The translations under genes and the position numbers were made by a program. A stretch of DNA of 24,495 bases from Saprospiraceae bacterium UBA7328 (GTDB lineage: Bacteria; Bacteroidota; Bacteroidia; Chitinophagales; Saprospiraceae): NCBI GenBank assembly GCA_002471345.1, contig DKPS01000282.1:1-24495 (forward strand). Reading direction: 5' to 3'. Within the stretch, counting starts at the first letter, position 1. The number at the start of each line of letters is the position of its first letter. Of this stretch, positions 15,607 to 23,068 are shown in pieces. The notes under the pieces are model-generated. The model searched no databases. It saw only the letters and a program-made list of their open reading frames with translations, and had not been told where the DNA came from.

Positions 15607-17301
15607 ATGAGTATCGGAATAGGATCAATTCTACAAATATTAGGGTCACTGGCCTTCTTTATTTTTGGTATGAAGATGATGAGTGAAGGTATACAAAGAG
15701 CAGCAGGATCTCAATTGAGATCAATATTGCGAACAATGACTAAAAATCGTTACCTCGGTGTATTTACTGGGTTTTTGGTAACTGCATTGGTACAGTCATC
15801 TTCGGCATCTACAGTAATGACGGTGAGTTTTGTGAATGCTGGGTTATTGTCTCTTGTAGAATCAGCTGGTGTGATGATGGGGGCTAATATTGGTACCACA
15901 GTCACTGGATGGCTAATATCAATTTTAGGCTTTAAAATTAAATTGAGTGCATATTCAATACCATTATTTGCAGTAGGCCTACCCATGCTTTTTTCAAATA
16001 AAACCAGATTCAAATATTGGGGAGAATTCATTATTGGATTTGCCATTCTTTTTCTGGGGTTGAGTTATTTAAAAGGTGCTGTTCCAGATTTAAAAAATAA
16101 TACAGATGCTTTGAATTGGTTACAGAGCTTTACTGAATGGGGGTTCTTTTCAAGAGTGTTTTTTGTGTTGGTTGGAGCTTTAGTGACTATTATAGTTCAA
16201 TCCAGTAGTGCTGCAATGGCTGTAACATTGACGATGTGTGCTCAGGGATGGTTACCTTTTGATGTAGCAGCTGCCATGATCTTGGGAGAAAATATTGGAA
16301 CTACTATTACTGCAGAATTAGCATCTATTGTTGGAAATACAAATGCTAAACGATCAGCCCGTATTCATTCAATGTTCAACATTATTGGCGTCACATGGAT
16401 GGTAATTTTAATGCCAGTAATTCTTCCATTCCTTGCCAGTTTTGTAGAAAATGTATTTGGAATAGGAAATCCCTATACCTCTCCAGAAGATATGCCGATA
16501 GGACTATCAGCTTTTCATACATTCTTTAATCTTATAAATGTTCTTTTGCTATTAGGATTTGTTCCTTGGCTTGTAAAAGGTGCTATATGGAGTGTCAAAC
16601 CGACGGCTGAAGATGATGAAGAGGTTGGTCTTAAATTTATCTCTACAACAACTCTCACACCAGAATTAGCAACTATTGAGCTTCAAAAGGAAACTGCTCA
16701 TTTCGGACAGGTCACTGCTCGTATGACGGATTATTTGAGGAAGTTGATGCAACCAGCACTTTCTAGTAAGAAGCAGAATAAAATGCTTAAAAAATTAAGG
16801 AAGTATGAGGAAATTACAGATCAATTAGAAGTAGATATCACTGAGTACATCACGAAATTGGCAAAAGAGGAAGTCACTCCACTTACAAGTGCCAAACTCA
16901 GAAGTGTGATAAATATATGTAATGACCTAGAGAGAATAGGGGATGTGTTTTATCAGACTTCAAAGATCTATGAGAGAAAAATTGAATCTGATTTGTCTTT
17001 TAATAAGGATCAATTAGAAGGGCTCAATGGAATGTTGGATCTAATAGACAAGTCTTTTGAAGTCTTGGTAAATAATCTTAGTAAGCCAAGATATGAATCT
17101 GTTACATTAGATAAAGCAATGCAAATAGAAGGTGAGATCAATACTAAGAGAGATGAGTTAAGAGATTATGACTTGAATAATATTGGCAAATCTGGATACA
17201 ATGTGCAATCATCGAGATTATTCAATAATCTATTTTCTCTTTTGGAGAAAATAGGGGATCATGTTATGAATATAAATGAGGCCATTGTTGGCGAAATTTG
17301 A
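15607..17301 (+). CDS. Na/Pi cotransporter family protein with PhoU-like C-terminal domain
   Basis: This inner-membrane sodium-dependent phosphate transporter belongs to the PF02690 family. The membrane part (about 1-330) contains the two inverted repeats with QSSSA signatures: the first around residues 58-67 (ALVQSSSAST, Q63) and the second around 195-202 (IVQSSSAA, Q198). Each is followed by a GANIGTT or GENIGTT motif. The C-terminal 200 residues (about 350-560) are helical and PhoU-like (LEKIGDHVMNINEAIVG and NDLERIGDVFYQ, where E/DxxGD is typical). The length of 564 residues is normal for this two-domain form. It lies between the porin and chrA, on one probable transcript that would take phosphate across both membranes. 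Confidence 0.92.
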   Translation: MSIGIGSILQILGSLAFFIFGMKMMSEGIQRAAGSQLRSILRTMTKNRYLGVFTGFLVTALVQSSSASTVMTVSFVNAGLLSLVESAGVMMGANIGTTVTGWLISILGFKIKLSAYSIPLFAVGLPMLFSNKTRFKYWGEFIIGFAILFLGLSYLKGAVPDLKNNTDALNWLQSFTEWGFFSRVFFVLVGALVTIIVQSSSAAMAVTLTMCAQGWLPFDVAAAMILGENIGTTITAELASIVGNTNAKRSARIHSMFNIIGVTWMVILMPVILPFLASFVENVFGIGNPYTSPEDMPIGLSAFHTFFNLINVLLLLGFVPWLVKGAIWSVKPTAEDDEEVGLKFISTTTLTPELATIELQKETAHFGQVTARMTDYLRKLMQPALSSKKQNKMLKKLRKYEEITDQLEVDITEYITKLAKEEVTPLTSAKLRSVINICNDLERIGDVFYQTSKIYERKIESDLSFNKDQLEGLNGMLDLIDKSFEVLVNNLSKPRYESVTLDKAMQIEGEINTKRDELRDYDLNNIGKSGYNVQSSRLFNNLFSLLEKIGDHVMNINEAIVGEI

Positions 17302-17328
17302 TTTCTGAATATTGATAGAATCTGATCT

Positions 17329-18441
17329 ATGAATTCCAAATTAAAGGACGTCTTCAAATATTTTTTTAAGTTAGGGTTTATAGCTTTTGGAGGACCAGCT
17401 GCTCATGTTGCAATGATGCAGGATGATCTTGTAGAGCGCAAAAAATGGCTCTCTACTGAACAGTTTCTAGATTATATGGGGGCTACAAACCTAATCCCAG
17501 GCCCCAATTCTACAGAGATGACCATGCATTGCGGATATCACAGGGCAGGAGTGGGAGGCTTATTTGTAGCAGGAATGAGCTTTATTTTTCCTGCAGTCTT
17601 GATTACGCTTCTGGTAGCCATATTCTTTGAGAATATCAGTCAGTTGGCATGGACAGCACCTATCATTGCCGGCATCAAAGCATCTGTGCTTTCTTTTATT
17701 GCAGGAGCCATATTCAAGTTGGGTAAAAAAGCAGTTAAAAACTACCTCCTACTTGCTATTGGAGTCATAGTACTTATTGCATCTCTTCTCGGGATTAATG
17801 AGATTTTGGCAATTCTCGCTGCAGGTTTTATTGCACTTTGTTTAAGTATGCTCATTCCATCTAAGAGACTGAATGTATTAGCTATATTACCAGCTCTCAT
17901 TGTCACTTCAGCTTCATATACTCCATTGAAGCTATTCTTTGTCTTTCTTAAAGTCGGAGCGGTACTCTTTGGTAGTGGTTATGTTTTATTTGCATATCTA
18001 GATGGAGAGTTGATAGATAACTTGGGATGGCTGACACATTCTGATTTAGTAGAAGCTATTGCTATCGGTCAGATTACTCCTGGGCCAGTATTATCCACAG
18101 CTACTTTTATTGGTTACAAAGTAGGAGGAATATCTGGTGCGGTACTGGCTACATTAGGTATATTCATTCCATCTTTTTTTTACGTCTGGTTACTGAACCC
18201 TATTGTTAAAAAGATTAGACAAAACCCTCAACTTACTTCATTTTTAGAAGCTGTGAATGTTGCGGCCGTTGCTGTAATGATTGCCGTGACATTTAAAATG
18301 GCAGAAAGTATTTTGGTTTCTTGGCAGACTATAATAATTGCAACTGTAAGTTTTGTGGTCTATTTTTTTGTTAAGAAGATTAATCCATTATGGATTATTG
18401 TTGGAGGTGGAGTATTGGGATATATTTTAAATTTTGCTTAG
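17329..18441 (+). CDS. chrA: Chromate transporter ChrA family protein
   Basis: The 370-residue membrane protein is a long-chain (two-domain) CHR family member; known relatives export chromate and are widely found without chromate exposure. The first half shows FGGPAAHVAMMQDDLVERKKWL and LIPGPNSTEMTMHCGY. The second half repeats the pattern with VGAVLFGSGYVLFAYLDGEL and ITPGPVLSTATFIGY, as expected from the family's internal duplication. About ten membrane segments are seen. It starts 27 bases after the Na/Pi gene on the same strand. Because chromate resembles sulfate and other oxyanions, its place in a phosphate operon may reflect export of a contaminating anion; that is inference. Confidence 0.9.
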   Translation: MNSKLKDVFKYFFKLGFIAFGGPAAHVAMMQDDLVERKKWLSTEQFLDYMGATNLIPGPNSTEMTMHCGYHRAGVGGLFVAGMSFIFPAVLITLLVAIFFENISQLAWTAPIIAGIKASVLSFIAGAIFKLGKKAVKNYLLLAIGVIVLIASLLGINEILAILAAGFIALCLSMLIPSKRLNVLAILPALIVTSASYTPLKLFFVFLKVGAVLFGSGYVLFAYLDGELIDNLGWLTHSDLVEAIAIGQITPGPVLSTATFIGYKVGGISGAVLATLGIFIPSFFYVWLLNPIVKKIRQNPQLTSFLEAVNVAAVAVMIAVTFKMAESILVSWQTIIIATVSFVVYFFVKKINPLWIIVGGGVLGYILNFA

Positions 18442-18512
18442 AGTCTCTTTCATGCTGCAAAAAAACTTTGATTCTCAAAAACATTTTTTTTCGAAATGAG
18501 TTCATTACTCGG

Positions 18513-18803
18513 ATGAGAACAACTCAATTCAGAAAATATTTATCTGTACTTCTTTTATCATTACTTTCTGTAAGTATGTTGATGGAACTTCCTATGCTAA
18601 TGGAAAATGAGATTACTGAATGGACAGAAAGCTCTGAATCGAAAAAAGACAAAAAGAAGGATAAGAAAAACCTTATTCTTTTGAATGAAAACGAAGATCC
18701 ATCAAGTGATCTGTCTTCTTCACTTGATTTAGATATGTATAACTTTTCAATCCTTCAAAATATATATCCAGATATCCAAACACCTCCTCCAGAGCAGATT
18801 TAG
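18513..18803 (+). CDS. Small single-span membrane or exported protein with Lys/Asp run, unknown
   Basis: I do not recognise this 96-residue protein. From ATG 18513 (MRTTQFRKYLSVLLLSLL) it has a basic N-terminus and a hydrophobic helix at about 9-25. A highly charged stretch follows (SESKKDKKKDKKN, about 45-57), then a Ser/Asp-rich acidic part and a proline-containing end (TPPPEQI). The frame is open further upstream into chrA, but those codons look non-coding and the ATG at 18513 gives a sensible signal-anchor. It lies 71 bases after chrA and 106 bases before the SulP gene. It may be a small envelope protein or a lineage-specific gene. Confidence 0.5.
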   Translation: MRTTQFRKYLSVLLLSLLSVSMLMELPMLMENEITEWTESSESKKDKKKDKKNLILLNENEDPSSDLSSSLDLDMYNFSILQNIYPDIQTPPPEQI

Positions 18804-18847
18804 TTTATCATTCTCAATCATTTTTCTATTCATAGTATTTAAGACTT

Positions 18848-18883
18848 TCATTAAGAAAATCATAGTTATTGTATTCTTAATGA
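18848..18883 (+). repeat. 10-bp inverted repeat upstream of the SulP gene
   Basis: TCATTAAGAA (18848-18857) and TTCTTAATGA (18874-18883) are perfect complements around a 16-base loop, ending 26 bases before the preferred SulP start at 18910. It could be a regulator binding site, a leader hairpin or a weak terminator for the preceding small gene, though no T run follows. An alternative ATG (18880) lies inside the right arm, which argues against that start. Confidence 0.4.
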
Positions 18884-18909
18884 GACAATTACATATAATA
18901 TATAATAAT

Positions 18910-20514
18910 ATGTCTAAAAATAATTCGCAAGGAATATTCCATAATATAAAAAGTGATATTCCTGCAAGTATAGTTGTGTTTTTCGTGGCTTTGCCATTAT
19001 GTCTAGGTATCGCATTGGCAAGTGGAGCTCCATTGTTTGGTGGCCTCATTGCAGGTATTGTGGGAGGAATAGTCGTGGGTTCTCTAAGTGGATCACAAAT
19101 AGGAGTAAGTGGCCCTGCAGCCGGACTAGCTGCAATTGTATTGACCGCAATTGGTGCATTAGGAGGTTATGAAAACTTTCTTTTGGCAGTTGTCTTAGGT
19201 GGTGTTATTCAAATGGTCTTTGGATTCCTCAAAGCTGGAATCATTGGATATTACTTTCCTTCTTCTGTCATTAAAGGAATGCTTACAGGGATTGGTATAA
19301 TTATCATTCTAAAGCAAATCCCTCATTTTTTTGGGTATGACTCTAATCCAGAGGGTGATTTTGCTTTCTTGCAAGTAGATGGGCAAAATACTTTCTCTGA
19401 GATTCTTCTGATGTTTCAAAATATAAGCTTAGGGCCTACAGTGATTGCCATAATCGGACTTGCTGTTTTATTGCTTTGGGATAAAATTTTGAGCAAAAGA
19501 GGGAAGATATTTACGATAATACAAGGCCCTTTAGTCGCTGTAGGCTTGGGAATCCTATATTATAATTTGACGACAGGACATTCCACTTTGGCAATAACAA
19601 ATGATAACTTAGTAAGTGTACCAGTTCCTGAGGATTTTTCATCATTTCTTGGACAATTTAGCCTACCGAATTTTTCAGAGATAGGTAATCCAGCTATTTG
19701 GATTACGGCATTTACAATTGCTCTTGTTGCAAGTTTGGAGACTCTATTATGTGTAGAGGCAACTGATAAATTAGATCCTAGAAAGAGAGTAACACCTACC
19801 AATAGGGAGTTGTTAGCGCAAGGTACAGGTAATATTATCTCTGGCATGATAGGGGGGCTTCCTATTACTCAGGTGATAGTCAGAAGTTCTGCGAATATTC
19901 AGTCTAATGGCAAGTCAAAAATGTCGGCAATTATTCATGGTTTTCTTCTTTTATTTTCTGTGGTACTTATACCTGGGATTTTGAATATGATCCCTCTATC
20001 TGTTTTAGCGGCTATTCTCTTAATTGTAGGATTCAAACTGGCAAAACCTCAATTGTTTAAAATCATGTATGAAATGGGTTGGAAGCAGTTTGTGCCTTTC
20101 ATTGTGACTGTATTGGGCATCATTTTCACTGATCTATTGATTGGTATAGGATTAGGGTTAGCCGTAGGAGTCATCGTTATTTTATTTAAGAGTTACCAAA
20201 ACTCTCATTTTCTGCATATTGAGGACAAGAGTAATGGAAAGAGAAAGGTCAAAATGACTCTTGCTGAAGAAGTGACTTTTTTTAACAAAGGAGCAATCCT
20301 CAAAGAACTGGACCAGCTACAAAGAGAGTCATATCTAGAACTGGATGTGACAAAAACCAGATATCTGGATAATGATATTGTTGAAATTCTTGAAGATTTC
20401 AATCTAAAAGCTAGAAATAGAGATATAGATGTAAAGTTAATTTCAGAAAGGGGAACAGTAGTCAATCCAAATAGCTATATCGAATTTTTCAAACTTGGAC
20501 CAAAGGCCGCATAA
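18910..20514 (+). CDS. SulP family anion transporter with STAS domain, probable bicarbonate uptake
   Basis: This is an inner-membrane SulP/SLC26 transporter. From ATG 18910 (MSKNNSQGIF) it has 534 residues. The N-terminal motif DIPASIVVFFVALPLCLGIALASGAP and the following GSQIGVSGPAAGLAAIV are SulP signatures. About ten to twelve further hydrophobic segments run to about residue 425, and a C-terminal STAS domain spans about 440-530 (VTFFNKGAILKELDQL, YLELDVTKTRYLDNDIVEIL). ATG 18880 would add ten residues but lies in an inverted repeat. A beta-carbonic anhydrase gene starts 35 bases downstream. That pairing favours bicarbonate as substrate, as for BicA-type SulP proteins, but sulfate cannot be excluded from sequence. 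Confidence 0.9.
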   Translation: MSKNNSQGIFHNIKSDIPASIVVFFVALPLCLGIALASGAPLFGGLIAGIVGGIVVGSLSGSQIGVSGPAAGLAAIVLTAIGALGGYENFLLAVVLGGVIQMVFGFLKAGIIGYYFPSSVIKGMLTGIGIIIILKQIPHFFGYDSNPEGDFAFLQVDGQNTFSEILLMFQNISLGPTVIAIIGLAVLLLWDKILSKRGKIFTIIQGPLVAVGLGILYYNLTTGHSTLAITNDNLVSVPVPEDFSSFLGQFSLPNFSEIGNPAIWITAFTIALVASLETLLCVEATDKLDPRKRVTPTNRELLAQGTGNIISGMIGGLPITQVIVRSSANIQSNGKSKMSAIIHGFLLLFSVVLIPGILNMIPLSVLAAILLIVGFKLAKPQLFKIMYEMGWKQFVPFIVTVLGIIFTDLLIGIGLGLAVGVIVILFKSYQNSHFLHIEDKSNGKRKVKMTLAEEVTFFNKGAILKELDQLQRESYLELDVTKTRYLDNDIVEILEDFNLKARNRDIDVKLISERGTVVNPNSYIEFFKLGPKAA

Positions 20515-20549
20515 GCCAATTATTATTGATAACATTTAAAAATATAAAA

Positions 20550-21200
20550 ATGAATATATTAGAATTCAACACCATAACACAAACCAAATCCACTCAAGAA
20601 TCTGTTTCGCCAAAGATAGCTCTAGACATTCTTAAAGCTGGAAATGAAAGGTTTGTAAATAGTCAAAAAGCTAATAGAAACTTAAATACACAAGTAAAGG
20701 ACACAAGCAAAGGACAATTCCCTTTTGCAACAGTATTAAGTTGCATAGACTCTAGGGTGTCGTCAGAACTGATCTTTGATCAAGGTATAGGGGATATATT
20801 TAGTGTGCGAATAGCCGGAAACTTTGTAAATGAGGATATCTTAGGAAGTATGGAATTTGCCTGTAAATTGGCGGGTACACCTCTCATAGTTGTTTTAGGC
20901 CATACCAGTTGTGGGGCGGTAAAAGGAGCATGTGATCATGCTAAGTTGGGTAATTTGACTGCGATGTTAGAGAAGATTTCACCTGCAGTGGAAACCGTAA
21001 CTTCACCATCCGAGGTGGATCAAAGAACATCTGCTAATATATCTTTTGTAAATGAAGTGGCAGAAAAAAATGTCAATCTCAATATTCAAAGAATACTTAA
21101 TGAAAGCGCTGTACTTGCCGAAATGGTAAATAATGGGGAAATAGAAATAATAGGAGGAATGTATGATATCAATTCTGGCAAAGTAGAATTTTTGTCTTAA
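20550..21200 (+). CDS. Beta-class carbonic anhydrase
   Basis: The enzyme interconverts CO2 and bicarbonate with a zinc ion in the cytosol. The zinc ligands are visible: C65 in SCIDSR, H118 and C121 in GHTSCGAV, with the D67-R69 dyad next to the first Cys. The surrounding motifs (GNERFVNSQ near the N-terminus, IFSVRIAGN, SMEFACKLAGTPLIVVLGH) are those of beta-CA. From ATG 20550 it has 216 residues, normal for the family, and ends GMYDINSGKVEFL as usual. A TTG at 20526 would extend the frame by eight residues but is less likely. No signal peptide is present. It is probably co-transcribed with the SulP gene and ends at the terminator at 21229. Confidence 0.93.
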   Translation: MNILEFNTITQTKSTQESVSPKIALDILKAGNERFVNSQKANRNLNTQVKDTSKGQFPFATVLSCIDSRVSSELIFDQGIGDIFSVRIAGNFVNEDILGSMEFACKLAGTPLIVVLGHTSCGAVKGACDHAKLGNLTAMLEKISPAVETVTSPSEVDQRTSANISFVNEVAEKNVNLNIQRILNESAVLAEMVNNGEIEIIGGMYDINSGKVEFLS

Positions 21201-21228
21201 CCTATCCATTCTAAACCGAATAGTAAGT

Positions 21229-21263
21229 AAGCATCAATGAAGATAATCATTGGTGCTTTTTTT
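21229..21263 (+). terminator. Rho-independent terminator after the carbonic anhydrase gene
   Basis: AAGCATCAATGA (21229-21240) pairs with TCATTGGTGCTT (21247-21258), including one G-T wobble, around a 6-base loop, and a T run extends to 21263. It closes the SulP/carbonic anhydrase unit. Confidence 0.9.
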
Positions 21264-21322
21264 GTTAATCTTAAGTAGAGTTTTCATACATCCTTTTATC
21301 TTTCTGATGTCAATCTCATATA

Positions 21323-22069
21323 GTGAATACTAAAACTCTTGTAAGAAGCCTTGTTCATTCTAAATACATAGATTTATTTGGTGTGATTTTAATATTAGGA
21401 ACATGTATTGTGCGAGACTTCCATGGCACATATTATCAGAATGGAGAAATGACATTTGGTATTCCCATTTCTGATTTGTGGCCTCAAATCAAGAATGGAG
21501 CTATTCCTTTAGGTCTATGGTCTATTATAGGTGCTATCTTCTCCGTATTATCTGCTAGACTAATAGGAAAGCAAAACAATGTGGGTAATATGATTGGAGT
21601 GGCTACCTCTGCCAGCTCTGGCACTATTGATTATCTGTTTGGCAACCATTCTGCTATAATTACTTATCCTATTTCACTATTTCTCAATAGTTTTTCTGTG
21701 TTCAGATGGAATAATGGTGTAACTGTCAGGAAAAGGGATAGACATTATTATTTGATTGCTTTTATTGGAATGATTTTAGGATTTGCTCTAGTGTATTTAG
21801 GAGCATACCTCTTTGGTGGTAAAACAGATCATGCATTTCTCATTGTAGTTTCATTGACCTTTGGTATATCACTTGGAGCCAATTTTGCAAATGCGTTCAA
21901 ATATGAGGAGACATGGTTGAGCTGGGCAATTTATAATGTGATTCAGCTTATAAAGAATATTATGTTAGTCAATATCGCGAATGTAGCTAAGTATATATTC
22001 TATCTATTAAATTCTGTGGTAACTCTTGCTGATTGGAAATTAAATGGAGACGTGGATAAATCATTATAA
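21323..22069 (+). CDS. PnuC-like membrane transporter (nicotinamide riboside or related vitamin)
   Basis: This 248-residue protein with about seven membrane segments fits the PnuC family, facilitative transporters for nicotinamide riboside and, in relatives, thiamine or riboflavin. Matching features are NVGNMIGVATSASSGTIDYL, the following ITYPISLFLNSFSVFRW (helix ending on Trp), and the C-terminal EETWLSWAIYNVIQLIKNIML with a final helix ending ADWK. An extra basic loop (VRKRDRHYY) sits between halves. The start is GTG 21323; no in-frame ATG lies close by, the next being internal (MTFGIPI). No vitamin riboswitch is recognisable in the 59-base leader after the preceding terminator, and no nadR or thiamine kinase gene is adjacent, so the substrate is open. 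Confidence 0.72.
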   Translation: MNTKTLVRSLVHSKYIDLFGVILILGTCIVRDFHGTYYQNGEMTFGIPISDLWPQIKNGAIPLGLWSIIGAIFSVLSARLIGKQNNVGNMIGVATSASSGTIDYLFGNHSAIITYPISLFLNSFSVFRWNNGVTVRKRDRHYYLIAFIGMILGFALVYLGAYLFGGKTDHAFLIVVSLTFGISLGANFANAFKYEETWLSWAIYNVIQLIKNIMLVNIANVAKYIFYLLNSVVTLADWKLNGDVDKSL

Positions 22070-22972
22070 CATATATCGCTGTTCCCAAAGCTCTTTCATT
22101 TTCAGATTTACCTCCCAATTATCAGCAACGGGTGATCCATCAAAAGCTTTAGTCCACATATAGGGAGGTGGACCAAATTCTGTAGTCATGGTAAGAACCT
22201 TTTCATTGTCTGCATAATCATTCACAACATCATCCCACCACCCAAAATGAGTCTTAATGATATCTTGATATTGTGGATCATCGACATTTGGTACTTGAGG
22301 TCCTTGATTAAAACCTACACGAGAGTGCACATGACCAGTTCTAGATAAAGCCAATTTGACAGCTTCTTCCTGGTCTCCTAAATGAGAACCATGGACACAA
22401 CACCAATGCGATATATCTAGAGTGACATGGAGATCATTATATTTTTCTAAAAATTGTCTTGCAATGTGTGCTGCAAATAGAATTCTAGCCCTGTGTGTCT
22501 CATGATAGATAGGAATACCTGAAGAATTCTGTTTGTCTAAAGTAAATTCTATAATCTTACAGTTTTCATCAAAGGAGAAATAGTCTCGCCCACTGTGGCA
22601 ATTTATAAAATCAGGTTTAAGATCTAGGGCATTTTGAAGAGTGGAAGTAAAGGTGCTGAAATGCGAGTCAAAAGAATTGTTGCTATTACCAAAAAGCAAT
22701 CCTAACCTCAGGTCATATTTTGTAATGGCATCAATGAGGGCCTTCTTGCTTTTTGGATTATGTGGAGTCCAAATCTCTATTCCAGTATATCCATTTTCTT
22801 TAGCCTTACTGCAAAATTCATCCAAATCACCTTTGAAGCCCCAATTCGTTGCGTAGATATTCACTCTATTTTTTCCAATGGATTGAGATTTAAATTTATC
22901 CAGAAAAGGAAGGAATGGCATAGATGCAGCTAGAGTTGCCCCATTATGAAGAAATGTTCTTCGCTTAGTCAT
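22064..22972 (-). CDS. Tat-exported sugar phosphate isomerase/epimerase-like TIM-barrel protein
   Basis: From ATG 22972 the protein has 302 residues. It opens with a twin-arginine signal (TKRRTFLHNGATLAASMPFL) and continues as a xylose-isomerase-like (AP_endonuc_2) TIM barrel. Candidate metal and active-site positions are in GIEIWTP, INCHSGRDYF, IYHETHRAR, VTLDISHWC, GHVHSRVGF and TEFGPPPY. The frame is open for 29 more codons upstream, but the RR signal places the start at 22972. These periplasmic enzymes are common in Bacteroidota and act on keto-sugars or inositols; the substrate is unknown. The gene converges on the PnuC-like gene, with the two ends overlapping by six bases, and diverges from the flavin oxidoreductase gene. 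Confidence 0.85.
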   Translation of the reverse strand: MTKRRTFLHNGATLAASMPFLPFLDKFKSQSIGKNRVNIYATNWGFKGDLDEFCSKAKENGYTGIEIWTPHNPKSKKALIDAITKYDLRLGLLFGNSNNSFDSHFSTFTSTLQNALDLKPDFINCHSGRDYFSFDENCKIIEFTLDKQNSSGIPIYHETHRARILFAAHIARQFLEKYNDLHVTLDISHWCCVHGSHLGDQEEAVKLALSRTGHVHSRVGFNQGPQVPNVDDPQYQDIIKTHFGWWDDVVNDYADNEKVLTMTTEFGPPPYMWTKAFDGSPVADNWEVNLKMKELWEQRYML

Positions 22973-22981
22973 AGTATGAAT

Positions 22982-23000
22982 TTTATCTAAGCTAGATAAA
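22982..23000. promoter_or_regulatory. Palindromic candidate operator in the isomerase/oxidoreductase divergent region
   Basis: TTTATCTA (22982-22989) and TAGATAAA (22993-23000) are perfect 8-bp inverted arms with a 3-base centre, lying 10 bases upstream of the isomerase start in the 96-base region between two divergent genes. The symmetry and compact spacer suit a dimeric regulator, but no regulator gene is adjacent. An mRNA hairpin in the isomerase leader is the alternative. Confidence 0.45.
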
Positions 23001-23068
23001 TTTTTATAATCTATGATTAGAATGCAATCAGGGAATTTTACATTTACCACTTTTCTCAAAAAAGGAAT

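Noticed and set aside
18390..18512. An upstream extension of the small membrane protein into the chrA gene
   Set aside because: The extra codons overlap chrA out of frame and have odd composition, whereas ATG 18513 gives a normal basic-hydrophobic N-terminus.
20526..20549. TTG start for the carbonic anhydrase
   Set aside because: ATG 20550 is eight codons later, gives a normal family length and avoids a rare initiator.
21264..21322. A vitamin riboswitch upstream of the PnuC-like gene
   Set aside because: The leader after the preceding terminator is only 59 bases, and no conserved riboswitch core is visible.
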